From NCBI GenBank assembly GCA_015178975.1, contig WHVD01000169.1:1-64000 (forward strand): a DNA stretch of 64,000 nucleotides. The letters are read 5' to 3'. Both the position numbers and the translations under genes were made by a program. This DNA comes from Hysterangium stoloniferum. Its lineage: Eukaryota > Basidiomycota > Agaricomycetes > Hysterangiales > Hysterangiaceae. Shown piece by piece: positions 33,655 to 45,621 of this stretch. Every line of letters starts with the position of its first letter. Position 1 is the stretch's first letter. The notes below the pieces were generated by a model. That model saw only the letters and a program-made list of their open reading frames with translations. It was not told where the DNA came from and ran no database searches.

Positions 33655-34135
33655 TTGTAACATCCCTTTTGTAACCATTGTTCCCTTTTGTAACCATTCA
33701 TTCCTTTGTAACCGTTGATTCCTTTGTAACCGTTGATTTCTTTTGTAACTGTTGATTTCTTTTGTAACCGTTGATCTCTTTTGTAACCGTTGATTCCTTT
33801 GTAACCGTTGATTCCTTTGTAACCGTTGATTCATTTGTAACCATTGATTCCTTTGTAACCGTTGATTCCTTTGTAACCATTGGTTTCTTTTGTAACCGTT
33901 GATTTCTTTTGTAACCGTTGATTTCTTTTGTAACCGTTGATTTCTTTTGTAACTGTTGATTTCTTTTGTAACCGTTGATTCCTTTGCAACCGTTGATTTC
34001 TTTTGTAACCGTTGATTTCTTTGGTAACTGTTGATTTCTTTTGTAACCTTTGATTTCTTTTGTAACCGTTGATTCCTTTGTAACCTTTGTATCCTTCCTT
34101 TGTAACCAGTGTTTTCTATGTAACCGTTGTTTCCT
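33655..34135. repeat. 18-19-bp minisatellite, GTAACCGTTGATTCCTTT units
   Basis: More than 20 variable units, clearly related to the preceding array (ACCGTTGAT versus ACCATTGTT). Confidence 0.88.
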
Positions 34136-34139
34136 TTAT

Positions 34140-34495
34140 AACACTTTCCATTCCCGGAACACTTTCTGTCTAATGCAACTTTCCATTCTAATGCAACTTT
34201 CCATTCTAACACAACTTTCCATTCTAAAGTGACTTTCTGTTCTAACGCGACCTTCCATTCCAAAGTGACTTTCTGTTCTAACGCAACTTTCCATTCCAAA
34301 GTGACTTTCCATTCTAACGCAACTTTCCATTCCAAAGTGACTTTCCATTCTAACACAACTTTCCGTTCTAACACAACTTTCCGTTCTAATGCAACTTTCC
34401 GTTCTAATGCAACTTTCCGTTCTAATGCAACTTTCCTTTCTAACTCGACTTTCCATTCTAAAGTGACTTTCCGTTCTAAAGTGACTTTCCGTTCT
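34140..34495. repeat. 18-bp minisatellite, TTCCATTCTAACGCAACT units
   Basis: About 20 units that alternate two variants (AACGCAACT and AAAGTGACT). It is distinct from the two arrays to its left but has the same period. Confidence 0.88.
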
Positions 34496-34558
34496 AACAG
34501 CTTCCCTGTTAGAACAATGGGCCTCAGAAATACTTAAGAGTTGTCGATGCGGGGGGGT

Positions 34559-34579
34559 TTGGGGGGCTTCGCCCCCCAA
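34559..34579. other. G/C hairpin near the right end of the 3.9-kb insertion
   Basis: Perfect 9-bp stem (TTGGGGGGC with GCCCCCCAA) and a TTC loop, 40 bp inside the right boundary. It may be a structural end of the element. Confidence 0.7.
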
Positions 34580-37500
34580 CAAGCTGGAGCCCGCAGCGTA
34601 GCAAGGGTTCCCAGGCTTGTCCATAAGTAAGGTGCAAGTACAGTTTGCATAACTCTCGGGAATATAGAGGGTCCATTACGAAGTCCAAAGGGCATTCTCC
34701 TGAATTGCCACAGTCCTCGATGGGATCTGAAGGTGGTCTTCAGTTTGTCTTCTTCTAACATTTCAAGTTGGGTAAAGCTGGCTAATGCATTGAAGGAAGA
34801 TAGGATGTTGGATCCTGAAAGCACTTGCATGATTTCAGACTGGTGTGGCAACAGGAATTCGTCAGGAACTGTTAGGCTGTTCAACTTCCTATAGTCAATC
34901 ACTACTCATGGTTTCCCATTGCGATAGACGACAAAGGCTGGCACCCCCCAAGGACTTTTGGACAGTTCGATTACTCCCTGTTGAAACCAAGTATCCATTT
35001 GTTCATCAATGACCTTCCTATTGGCTGGGGAAGTTGGAAACATTGACATCGAAATAGGTTGCACACCTTCTTTCAACAGGACTTTGACTTTGACATACTT
35101 GTCCTAAATGCCCATCTACTCCAAAGGCTTGGATGTTATTAGTCAATACCGACTCCAAGCGAGAGGAGACATCAGTAGGAATGTCAGGTTTTAAGTTAAC
35201 CAACTTATGTAGGTCCTCCACATGAAATGTTTCTGTGGTGGCAACCTCTGACGTTTTAGGGCCTGCTGGGTCGAAATCATCTGCGAGTTCCCATTCTGGG
35301 GGCTGTCTGGAAGGTCGAGGGTTAAGGACACACTTCTCTTCTATTCTGGATAGGCTCTCTATGAGGTGAGCAATCTTGGTTGCCGTTGACTGCATCAATG
35401 CCTTCTCAGTTGAAGATCTAGGTGTCTGAGCCCATTTGTTCGCATTGTGAATTAATCCAATGTTTCCCCTCATCTAATGATTCTTGGTGTTAGAGAGGGG
35501 TTAGTGAGAGGTATCATGGCACGTTCCCTAGAGATAGGAGTGGTGGGAGTGGCTAGTATACTTCCATCATCATTCTGCAAGACAACTCCCTCAACTATCC
35601 ATTGGTCACTGATAAGATCTCTGACAAATATTGGTACTAATCGAGCTGATTCCAGCTCTATAGTACAATCCTGTAGGGCCCGTGTGACTCTTTCAGTACA
35701 CACCCCTTTGTCTGGTTTGGAAGTCAATTCACGTGAGTCATTGGCTAGTTCCTCAAGGGGGATCTTGCTAATCGAGAAGGCTAAAGGCTGTGGCTCCTTG
35801 GAGGAACTGGCTGGGATAGACCCCACCCTCCCTGGTAGAATCAATCTAGAGCCCAACAGCTGGTCTCGTAGTGTACCAATCTCATAGTTCACGTGAAAGT
35901 CCTCCCCAAGAGGAATTGGTACAGTCATGCCTCAGACAACATACATTTTGGTGGTAAATTTAAGGAGCATACTGGTGTTGTCTTCGAGGTAAATGGGGAC
36001 ATTGACGTATCCTAAGACCTTAGCATTACCGGTAAGCTGCATGAGGCACAACTTGAGTCCTTGCTTGAGCTTGGTGTGGTCCTCTAGTTCCTTATAGAAA
36101 TCCTCTGAAATTAAGGAGAGGTCAGCCCCTGCATCCAGCCTGATTTTAATAGGACTAGAGGCTTCTGAGTTCCCTATGTGTCCATAGACGTGTAATGCTG
36201 AGATCCCAATACTGGAGTATCCCCCGGGGGATCCCTTCTGTGGTAAATGATGGTCGAATCCTCCTTCATAAGCCAACTGGATTGAGGGTATTGGACCCTG
36301 GGTCTATTGCTTTCCTTTCTTGTGGCCAGTTTGATGTTCCTCGACGTGTCTACCATAAGGTACCTTGGGCATAGTGTTCAGAACAGAGTTGTCCACTTCA
36401 GAGTCTGACTCCTCACAAGGAATTAAGTTAGGTAACTGTCCTGGGTCAAAGGGGAAGTTCTCCTCCTCTGATCCCTCTAACTCAAAGCAGTCTTCTATAA
36501 CATAGGTCTGACTTATTTCCTTAGATCGGTGTGCAAATACTTCCTCGTCGACGATTTCCTCAATGGTAGGAGGTTCAGATTGCAATAAGGTTCCCATCTC
36601 AGTCAGACCTTTCTGGTTCTGACAATGAGCATCCAGCCACTCTCCTTTCTCGAGAAAATCACAGTCTGATATAGAAACATAGACTTGCAATGCTTCATTC
36701 TCATTTGAAGGTGAACTCGCATCCAAAACAACATCATCCTCTGATTGAGGAAGGTAGACAGAAATGAAAATTGATTCCTCATCAATGTTATGTACTTGTC
36801 CCTGTATGCTTAATCCATAAACCATTTCATAAGCCCTCTGATCCTCCACCTCCTCAGTTGGGTTCTGCATGGAGCATTTGTTAATAGAGACATAATGTGA
36901 CATCCTACCCACGTGAGGGCAGTCGATCTTAAAATGCTCCAAGCTCCTGCAAATCCAGCACTCCTTCAGGGGTTTGGCGACGCTTTTCTTGTCACTTCAT
37001 TCAAAAAAGAACTTGCCATGTTTCTTACCCTGTTTCACATTAGATCTCCTAGGGACAGCTTTATCTTGGGTTTCGCTGAGAAGGACATGACCACGATTAG
37101 TGGGGTCGATTCCTCTGGAGTGTTCTTCCTCATGCCAGGGATCCAACTCTTCCTGTTCGGTGATCATGACTCTGGGCTTCTGAAACTGATAATGCTCTTG
37201 ATGCATTTGGACCCAAGCATTAATCAGAGCCTCTTGTAGATTGTTAGCATAAGTCAAGCTCATGATGTCGTCGATGGGTTGTCCTTGTAGAAGATAAAGC
37301 CATTCCGTGGGCAGCATTAGGATAAGTCTGCACATTTCGTCCTTTCGATTTTGGTGGAACCCATACAAGAATCGATAAAGTTTAATTCTCCATTGAATGT
37401 AGTGAACAGGTGTCTCACGATCATGGCCGGCTTGTCAAAATTTCATGGCTTCCCATTCTAAGGCTAAGGATTTGCACCAATGAGTTCCAAGTAATCCCTC

Positions 37501-38992
37501 TATGATGCCCCAAAGGAACAATCCGTGAGATCGACTGAATTCAGTGTGATGTTCATGGTCCAGGGTGCTCCACCAGACCTTGGTGTTGCCGGTGAGTTGT
37601 CTTGGCAGAGCAATTCCTAACAACGTGCTCATGGAGTCTGATATCTCCAAAGGAGATCGGCAGGGAATGGCGGGGATCGTCTGGATTCAGTGATCCTTGA
37701 CCAGCAACCTGACCAGCTATACCCTCAGTGAATGCGGTAGAGAAAGACGGTTGACCCCTGTTGGCAACTGATCAATTCCTAATCACGGGTCGTTCATCAC
37801 CGAAGTTGGGATTATCTGAAATTCTTTCGAATGCGATGCGAGAGCAATGAATCCCCTGGTGGGGCACAGGGCTGGGTTCTGTCACGATTTCTCTCTCAAT
37901 TTCGATCATATTCAAAGGCCAATGCAGCTGAGGCTGATGGAAGGGAGTACAGACTTCAATCCCCTTTTCCTGAAAGTGATCTACAACTAGCATCCTCATA
38001 TCCAATGGGAAGTCTTGCAAAATGACAGGACGATTGAGCGAATGGAGGAAACAAGTATCAGGAGACCCATTTAGGTTGCAAACAAACAAATTAGTCATGG
38101 AGATGGGTGAATTGGGCACTTGAATTGAATTATTATAAGGGTAAAGCACCTCCAAAACCATTTTATTGAGCCTCCTCTGATTTCACTTCAACTGGCCCCT
38201 TAGAGTAAAGTATGTGAACAATACATTTCACGTGACTCTGTTAAGAGATTCCTCCAACATTCGGATGTACATATACTGGTAGTCAACCTTGGGCACAATA
38301 TGATCCCCTCTGAGTAGAACGTGAAGGATTTGCAGCACATCATCATGTGCACGAAGCACTTCAAGGAATAAAGAGAAAACTTCCCGCCTAAAAATTGTCC
38401 TTCCCCCTTCCATAATGGATGTACTGTAACATCACTCGACCATTTGGGAATCAAGTGGGTCAGATCCTCAAGGGTTCCTGGTCACGTGAAATAAGTCCTG
38501 CGCCGATAAGATGGCCTGATAACAACCTAACCAGACTGCTACAGTCACTGGTAAAGAAGGGTAATCCATTTCATACTCCTCCATGAAAGGAGTAAGCTGA
38601 TTAGTGGAGATTCAATCGGCATAGTACGTGTCCCACTTCACATCGATAGGCTCAGCGTAAACCATATGACCCCCAAAGAACTGCTTGAGGATGACCTGCC
38701 TTGGTGGGAATGTGAGAACAGGCTCAGGTGCACGGGTAGGCTCGACATTAGCTCCAGGGGAGCTCAACTGCCTGGTTGATGGACATTCCTCATGTGGATC
38801 AGGGAGAGTATCCATTGACGGTCCAGCTGCTGCTCTAGGGGAATTTTCAGGAGGGGCTCATCTTTGAAAAGTCAACGAAGACTTCCTCATGGTGACGTTA
38901 CGGGGTGGTTCCAGACTAGCAGGTCTTTGATGAGGTTTTGAACTACTTGGGGTTGTTGAAGATCTCGGTGTTTGGTTCTTGCCAGTGGTCAT

Positions 38993-39531
38993 TTATGTGC
39001 TTAGAAATTAATAGTTGTAGAGTAACGTTTTCTTCATAGGGAAAGAGCGGTCCAGCCCAGATCACGACTGTGAAGAGTGGTGGAAGTTATAACCGGTCTA
39101 TATATGAAGAATATCAACTGTTTAGGTACAACACAAAGATGTATTGACTATCTAAGTCTAATACAGACCAAATGTGTATTGACTGTTTAGTTCAATACGG
39201 TTGAGTGAAATAGCTATCTAAAGTAGAATAGAGAGCTAAAACAAATAAGGAGAATTGACTGTAAAGTACGATTCTGAATGACTGCTCGAGTGTTGAAGAG
39301 AATAACAAGAGAGTCAAATAACAGAGTAGCACAGATGTAGTCCGCGTGGATTGAGATAAAGGTTGAGTTTCGACTAATATAGTTCAAAACTCTGATTGTG
39401 CAGATAGTTAAAGCCTATCTGTGATGGTCGAGATGATACCCCAATCATGGCTTACAGGACACTAACTGGGTGTCTGGGTAAGTCATGGTTGTGGGGTAAA
39501 AAGTGTCTGAGTTCTAACTACTGGCACTAGA
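38993..39531. other. Gypsy leader region, no gene
   Basis: About 540 bp upstream of the gypsy gag start, probably its leader and part of a decayed LTR. Short repeats of the type TTGACTGTTTAG occur at 39110-39200. The solo LTR at 39532 ends this stretch. Confidence 0.4.
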
Positions 39532-40356
39532 TGTTAAAGTACATACACGGCAGGTTTCCGGAGAAACCCACAGAATATCTGGTAGGACTTGGCTTCAGCT
39601 TATAGGCTGCGCCCTCATGAGATTGTGTTGTCCAATTTCAGACAGGTGGATGGGAATCCCGGGGAGTCCAGGCAGGGTTCGTGGGTCGAGGGGTCGGAGG
39701 TCGGAGGTCGTGGGTCAAGAGGTCATGAGTTGAGATGAATGAGAGAGATAGATGCGCTGGAGCCCGTGGGCTCTGACTAGCGTGAGCAGTGTGATTCAAG
39801 TAGGAGTTTAGAGTGGAAAATGCATTAGATTACTGGGGGGAATCTAAGCCGATTTTCTGACTGGATTGTATGTACAACATCTGCCAGACTATATAGACTG
39901 TGGAATGAATGACATACCAAATCCAGTAATAATGAAATGAAACTAGCAAAACATAAAACGGAAATAGTAAACACCAAATTTGGTGTTAGGAATGGGACGG
40001 AACAGAGTGGAGTCCGAATCATGACAAATCATAAACCATAATGGAAAATGGAGCAGGAGCAGAGTTCGAATCGTGACAGGTCATTTGACTAAAATGGGAA
40101 TGGGGCTCTGTTTAGAGGGAAGGCGGGTTTTCCGAGTGGGGTCCGGTGACTGACATGCAGGACGAGGTCAGACATAGACAGGGGCGGAGTCCAGTGGGAA
40201 TTCCAGTGACTGATACACAATGTAACGAAGACAAATGCAGACAAGTCTGACGTACGGAGTCCGGTGGGAATTCCGGTAAACTGACAATTGGTGCATATAG
40301 GGCGCAGGTGCGTATAAGTTAGTGCCCAGAGTCTGGCGGGTATTCCGGTTGTAACA
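39532..40356 (+). mobile_element. Solo LTR, family L1
   Basis: 825 bp, TGTTA...TAACA, with a perfect TSD CTAGA (39527-39531, 40357-40361). Best-preserved copy of the family. It keeps CpGs that are TpG or CpA at 2275-3088. It contains the LTR core at 39583-39618. Confidence 0.92.
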
Positions 40357-40361
40357 CTAGA

Positions 40362-41132
40362 ATACATATGTAAGTCTGGTGTGTTTGCACCCACAAGAGT
40401 TGATTGTTAAGTACCGTGTCGGAAACGTATTCCGGAACTATCGGGAAGTCACTGGAAGTCGGAAACTATTAGATAGGGTCAGGACGTCAGCTTCAGCTTA
40501 TGTGCTGTGCCTCTACGCAAACACTCAATGTCCTTAATTTCGGAGGTGAGACTTATGATGGAAGATACGGATATTCAGAGTTCCGAAGAATTCCGAATAT
40601 CGAGCATACAGAAAGATGGGAGAAGGAATAAGAAACTAAGTCAATATCAGATCTAAGGTAAAGTACAAATTCGTGGAAACTAATATAAGTCTTCTTGTTA
40701 TTGTACTACAAACTAAGACCATAATAAGATGGAAACGGAAGTAATCTTAAAATGGAAATACAATAAGACGTATTGGGAACACAATATTCCGTAACGGGAA
40801 TATAATAAACAAACGAGTGAATACTTGTCAATGGACAATTACCAAATGCGGAACAAGGGAAGAATGTGGATGATACGGTAACTATGATGTTCTGTAGTCA
40901 GAGGTCGGAAGTCAGAAGTCAGAGATCGGAAGTCAGATATTGAAACATCCAGGAACGGGTCATAACATTGATGTACTGAATGCATAGGTCGTCGAACTAA
41001 TTATATGTGTATAATAAAATAGAGAGAAGTAGAAATAATAATGGAAATATAGTATGAGCTCATCCAGACTATATTTCCAGAGTATATTTCGCTGTACCTC
41101 TCACACAAGGATATGTATTAGCTTGAGCAAAT
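40362..41132. other. No gene seen; repeat with LTR core
   Basis: Contains a diverged LTR core at 40480-40518 (CAGCTTCAGCTTATGTGCTG), then short repeated GGAAGTCAGA-type units near 40900-40940. No ORF of note. Confidence 0.45.
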
Positions 41133-41347
41133 GGACTGATTACACAACCATCCAATTTGTATTATCAATGTTGTAAGCCTTGCTGCTGCATGTGCAGTAC
41201 AACTCCAGATGTATGGTCACAGTGCTCTCATACTTTATTGTGACAAACTGAGAAATCTCATGTGCATGTCATAGATTTCAATTGATAAATACACCCTACT
41301 CCATAGTATTGTCATTTGAGTAACAGCCCATATTAGATACATGTTAC

Positions 41348-41473
41348 TGTTAGATTGTGTAATACTAGCATTGTTTCCTAGAATCAAGTGGTGTAATTGG
41401 GAACACCCTTGCTATATGCAGAAGCCCAGGGTTCAATTCCCAGTCTGGCCATTCATTTTCTACACTTTTAACA
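41348..41473 (+). mobile_element. Miniature LTR-like insertion with tRNA-like core, copy B
   Basis: 126 bp, TGTTA...TAACA, with a perfect TSD GTTAC (41343-41347, 41474-41478). The B-box-like stretch is GGTTCAATTCC here, closer to consensus than in copy A. It was inserted before the A/B duplication and is absent from copy C. Confidence 0.6.
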
Positions 41474-41635
41474 GTTACATTCTGCTGTACACATTTCTTG
41501 AACTAAAATGTGACAACCTCCTCCCAATCATATCTTGATATACACTGTTAATCAATAAGCAAACCTGAAGTTCAACCTTTGATTCCCTTCATCCTTTGTC
41601 GTCGAAAGATAATCGGACTTCTCCTAAAACAGGCA

Positions 41636-43943
41636 TCAGTTCGTGAGATCCATGATAACTTGATCCGCTGTTACCTCTTCGCTCATAGCACTCCACTTTT
41701 TTTCTCTTTGCGCATTCCGCCACTTGTAATAAAACCTCGTACCAGGATACAAAACAAAGATGTTCACCGCGCATATGATTATCAAGTTGCGATTACCACG
41801 AACGTCTGGATTTATAATTTGTATGTAATAAATAACTGTAAATGAAGAAGTCACAGACATCTGGGAGCGTCGTCGGCTCTATAGATATTGGCGTATACAA
41901 TGGCTGAGGCTTGAAAAAACATATTGTACAGCGAGGCGTTTATCGTTCGGTTGGCAACACCGCCAGCATTTCGGGAGGCCCATGCAACCTCTGGATGATA
42001 GTGTAATACTGGTCGTTGAGAGGGGAGTCAAAGATATTTCAAAGACGTACGAATAGCGTGCGTCTATTATACACGTCAGTGAAATGTATGTGACAGGGAC
42101 AAATGGGCTCACGTAGGGGTAAGATAGTAATACAGAAGCAACCGTCTGGATTTGAAAGTCGACATGAGCTTGTATAATTTAGGTACCAAAAAGACTTACG
42201 TAGAATGTCCACGGATGGGGATGTGCAGGTAAGATGTATAACGCTATAAGGCAAGGGAGGACCCAAACATCTTGCATCGCCGCTACCAGTGAACGACTGT
42301 CAAAGACTTCGGAAAGTAGCGTGATGCCTATAAGAGTGAACAGTCCGGCAACAGTTGATGGAATCGTAAGAAGATTGATGTCCAATGTGGAAAATCTATC
42401 GAAAAACAATCGCTTAATGATAATCATTAGAGAATAGAGGAATATCTACCCGAGGTTCTTCAGACTAAGGGTTAGATACTGGCTAGGCGGGCCAGAAGGT
42501 AATCCGAACATCAATCCAAGTATGTAGATAGGGTAGAGATCAAAATTAAGTGCCCCTTTCCACAGATCCTTCAGATTGAGCCCCTGTCGATTATGCATAT
42601 CGGACTAGTTTGAAAAGAATCAGTCGGGGGAAAAATAAAGTGAGGAGAGGACTGACTTTGGTGGGATCGTCCCGCAAAACTCTGTTCACCATGATCACTT
42701 CTTCTCTTTCTGTAAACCAACCTTTGGGTCTGAACCAGGCCTTACTCTGCGTGGGTGAGGGAGGCATTTGGAAGAAGGTGGCGACACCGATGGAAAGGGT
42801 AATAAGCCCTCTGAAGCGAGGATCATTAGAATGGGAAGGTTGAAGCGTAGTTACAAGAGCTACTCTATCAGGAAAAGCCAGCTAGAGATCAGGCATATCA
42901 GACGAAGCCCCTTACAAACGTGCTCCAATGAATGAGATCACGTACCGCCACCCCTCTTTCCCGTTTACACCTCTCATCCGTAGAATTCCAAAGGCAAGAA
43001 ATGATCCTATAACAGTGCAGACATTCATTGAGCCCCAGAAATATGCCAGTCGAAGAGGAAGTTCAGTTTTTTTGTAGAAATCTGTCGCGCGTATACGTAG
43101 GTACCAATCAAAAAAGGTATTCCAAGAGACTCACAACTGAGATATAAAATAAGATCTGGAATAAATCCACCCTGGATAAACCCTAGCAATGCACGACAGA
43201 CCAAAAAGGAGGTCCGTCCGCTTAGCCAAAACTGGGCGGAAGTGACGATGGACCATAAACACATTTGAATAGGAATCCAGCGATCCGGTCCAAGACGTTT
43301 AGAGACGAGTTGAGACGGCAACTCTGCACACAAGAAAGACAGGCGAAATACAGTGTTACCAAGATTAAAGTCGTTGGTGGAAAGATTCAAATCCTTCAGA
43401 ATGCCATCACTATTTGCGTTAGAAAGGTTGTTCCGGTCAAGGTTCAGAGCAGAAAATGAAATCGCGGCCCAGAGCATTATGCGCCAGTCTATCTTGCGTA
43501 CGATCGCCTTTTGATAAGTTAGTTGAAGATCGAAGTATGGTATTCTAAAAGCTCACCCGCTCTTCACGGTATGTCCATCTAGCCGACGGATCAAATCGAT
43601 GTAGATTTTCGTACTTAGGGGACGGCTTGAAATGAGGAGCGAGTACAGGATCGTCATACACTGACTCCTGAAAATAAATCCTATAAATGAAACTATCCAT
43701 GCATGTTGCAGGTTTGCATACCTCCGTAGCAATGGCGTCCAGATCCACCGGTTTAAGCTCGTACCTTCTAAATAACACATCGATAAATCTTGGTGTTCCC
43801 TTCGTCAAAGGAGCAAGGTCTGTCTTCCCTACGATCTCGATGCTCTTGACGAAGGACCTCTCCTTCTGTATGGACGCGGGCATGGACGGGGTCGAGGAGC
43901 CGTCACGGTCCTCTAGGACTGTTACTGAAGCTGGAGAAGGCAT
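41636..43943 (-). CDS. MFS permease, allantoate-permease-like (Dal5/ACS family), copy B
   Basis: Paralogue of copy A with the same exon order and splice sites wherever I checked, including the 18-nt and 13-nt micro-exons, so a product of about 570 aa is expected. The start MPSPAS is at 43943 and the stop at 41636-41638. The largest exon encodes the RNNLSNAN to [15 protein letters not shown] portion (membrane segments 1-4). Differences from A are scattered substitutions (for example RRYELKP for RRHELKP). Its upstream region is uninterrupted, so this is the copy most likely to keep the ancestral expression. Substrate unknown. Confidence 0.87.
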
Positions 43944-44173
43944 CTGTTTTGACCGTAGGGGTAATTACAGACTAGATGTCAGAAGGCAAAAGGAAGCAAA
44001 CGCTGAGTGTTATAATAATTATTAATTATATCATATTTTTAGGAGGGGAAATTAATGGCAAAAAGATAGAAGCACTTTACCATTTTCTTTCCAAGTGGCG
44101 CTATAGTTGACAGTTAGAACGACCGATAAGCGTGAACCGGAATGTAAAGTCAACAACATAAGCAAATGAGAGT

Positions 44174-44191
44174 CACGTGAAGTCAAGGTGC
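44174..44191 (-). promoter_or_regulatory. Conserved CACGTG block, copy B
   Basis: CACGTGAAGTCAAGG, 231 nt upstream of the start codon. Conserved in copies A and C although C has diverged around it. Confidence 0.45.
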
Positions 44192-44873
44192 ACCGGCTGA
44201 AGAAGACTGTCTTAAGATTGTGAGATGGTGTGACACGTGGAAGTTTGTATACAATGTGCCACACCAATATTATCGTGCCTGGTAATGCACCTTGTTTTGA
44301 AAAGAAAATAACAATGCCATACTATCCACATCAGACATTTATATCCCAAAGACAATCATGGTAATAACCTGGAAACTTTAGAGAATATTATAATCTGCTC
44401 AGAGCTCATCCGAGTCAGCGGCTCGATAGGTGTAATGTGTATGCAGTACCAGTAAAAATTTTTAAGCGATCGGAAGAAGTACCCGTAATCTGGGAGGTCT
44501 AGGAGATTCTTAGAATGCGACTTCCTCTGGGACGTCCCGATCAAATACCAAAAATGGCTTACCACTACAGTCTTCAGAAAATGGAATATCTGTGAGTCTT
44601 TCATTTCAACAGATCGTGGCAATTGTGAATTTGGAATCCTGGACCTGAACCTTGAATTTGAACAAACGCATCGTTGACACTAAAGCAATGCAAAATATGA
44701 CGAATATTCGGAAATTGGCGGAAAATTTATGTATTCTAAAGAATTCACCGGTATTTTTCCGGGTTGACCTATATGTATGCACCTTCCACACCCCGGGGGT
44801 TCTTGTTAGCATAAAATTTTCGATGCATTTTTAAAAAATTGAGCAATCTCAAGATGCTTTATACAACATATTC

Positions 44874-45091
44874 TGTAAGGCTGTCAGTATCAGCCTCACT
44901 CGGTCAACACAGACAGGACTAAATTTTCTTTATTTTAAAAATATCAGTAGGATACAAGGTGAATGTGGCAGGAGAACAAAGAACCGCATGATCAGGCACA
45001 AAAGCGCTACTTAACAATCAAGTGACAGAACAATGAGTGGTTGATGGGAGAGGTTGGTGATGATGTATGTGGTAAGGTGGCCAGGCTTACA
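44874..45091 (+). mobile_element. Solo LTR, family L2 (TGTAAGG...TTACA)
   Basis: 218 bp with a perfect TSD TATTC (44869-44873, 45092-45096). Related to 45728-46118 by the TGTAAGG start and a CAGGACTAA stretch. Confidence 0.85.
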
Positions 45092-45621
45092 TATTCTGAG
45101 ATTAAGAACTTGAACCACAACATTGTGAAAGCACGATATATTAATCCCTGACTAGGGATCGGCACTACAGTTGTGGTCATCCAATATATGGGGGCTATGC
45201 TATGTATATGTCCCCATTAGTCATACATTAGCAATGGCTAAAAATGTATACGGTGAACACATTTGGCCATAGGAAAAAGAATTTATCAAAAGGGAACTCA
45301 CCACTAAATTATTAATGTTTTTCAGAAATCTCATTGTATGAGGGCAAAGCACATTAGAGTATACAGTACTTGCAACTACACCGAGTTTATATACCCTATA
45401 TTATGTCTCATATAACTCACCTAAGCCAATCATCTGCATCCGGATTTTCCAAAACCTTCTATGGTTCACTAACTCAACATACTGTATGTTGGAATGTGTG
45501 CATCATGAACAACAGATTCCAAGACCAGCATCTACTTTTAGGACACATGATTGAGGACACACAAATGAATGATTCATTCCTTTGTGCCACTATTCCCGTT
45601 GTCCTCATTATTCCTATTGTG

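Larger units (their letters stand above)
30724..34619. mobile_element. 3.9-kb minisatellite-rich insertion in gypsy reverse transcriptase
   Basis: The gypsy frame breaks after ...APYLW at 34620 and resumes at FCLVYIDD at 30723 with almost nothing missing, so the 3.9 kb between is an insertion. It starts with GGTGGGTGGTGGG-type sequence, then has arrays at 30985-31265, 31270-32745, 33029-33450, 33655-34135 and 34140-34495, and a G/C hairpin near its right end. The flanks CATATAAAGTAAAG...GTAC and CATAAGTAAGG...GTAC look like a diverged target duplication. No transposase or reverse transcriptase is seen. The class is unknown. Confidence 0.6.
28262..38992 (-). pseudogene. Ty3/gypsy gag-pol, decayed and twice interrupted
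   Basis: Minus strand, gag ATG at 38992. Order: gag (38992 to about 37000), zinc knuckle CWICRSLEHFKIDC near 36950, protease with RLDAGADLSLI near 36140, linker fragments 35928-35018, reverse transcriptase 34902-34620 (DYRKLN, RMPFGLRN) continuing at 30723-30490 with the YIDD active site, RNase H from 28880 (WTWDSEHARAFEDI) and integrase zinc finger HAGSHR...CDTC near 28330-28470. It stops just inside the integrase core (FEVVSMDLITGLP). Several frameshifts and stops occur. The insertions are a Tc1-like element (28904-30495) and a minisatellite-rich block (30724-34619). No LTR is recognised. Confidence 0.88.
41133..44826. repeat. Segmental duplication B (transporter plus flanks)
   Basis: Matches 5933-8929, 14364-14551 and 20593-20885 in order. 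It lacks the hAT and Copia-2 insertions and so shows the original arrangement. About 200 bp at 44317-44519 are missing from A. Confidence 0.88.

Noticed and set aside
30724..34619. Helitron
   Set aside because: A hairpin near one end is suggestive, but there is no TC start, no CTRR end next to the hairpin and no Rep/helicase. Class left open.
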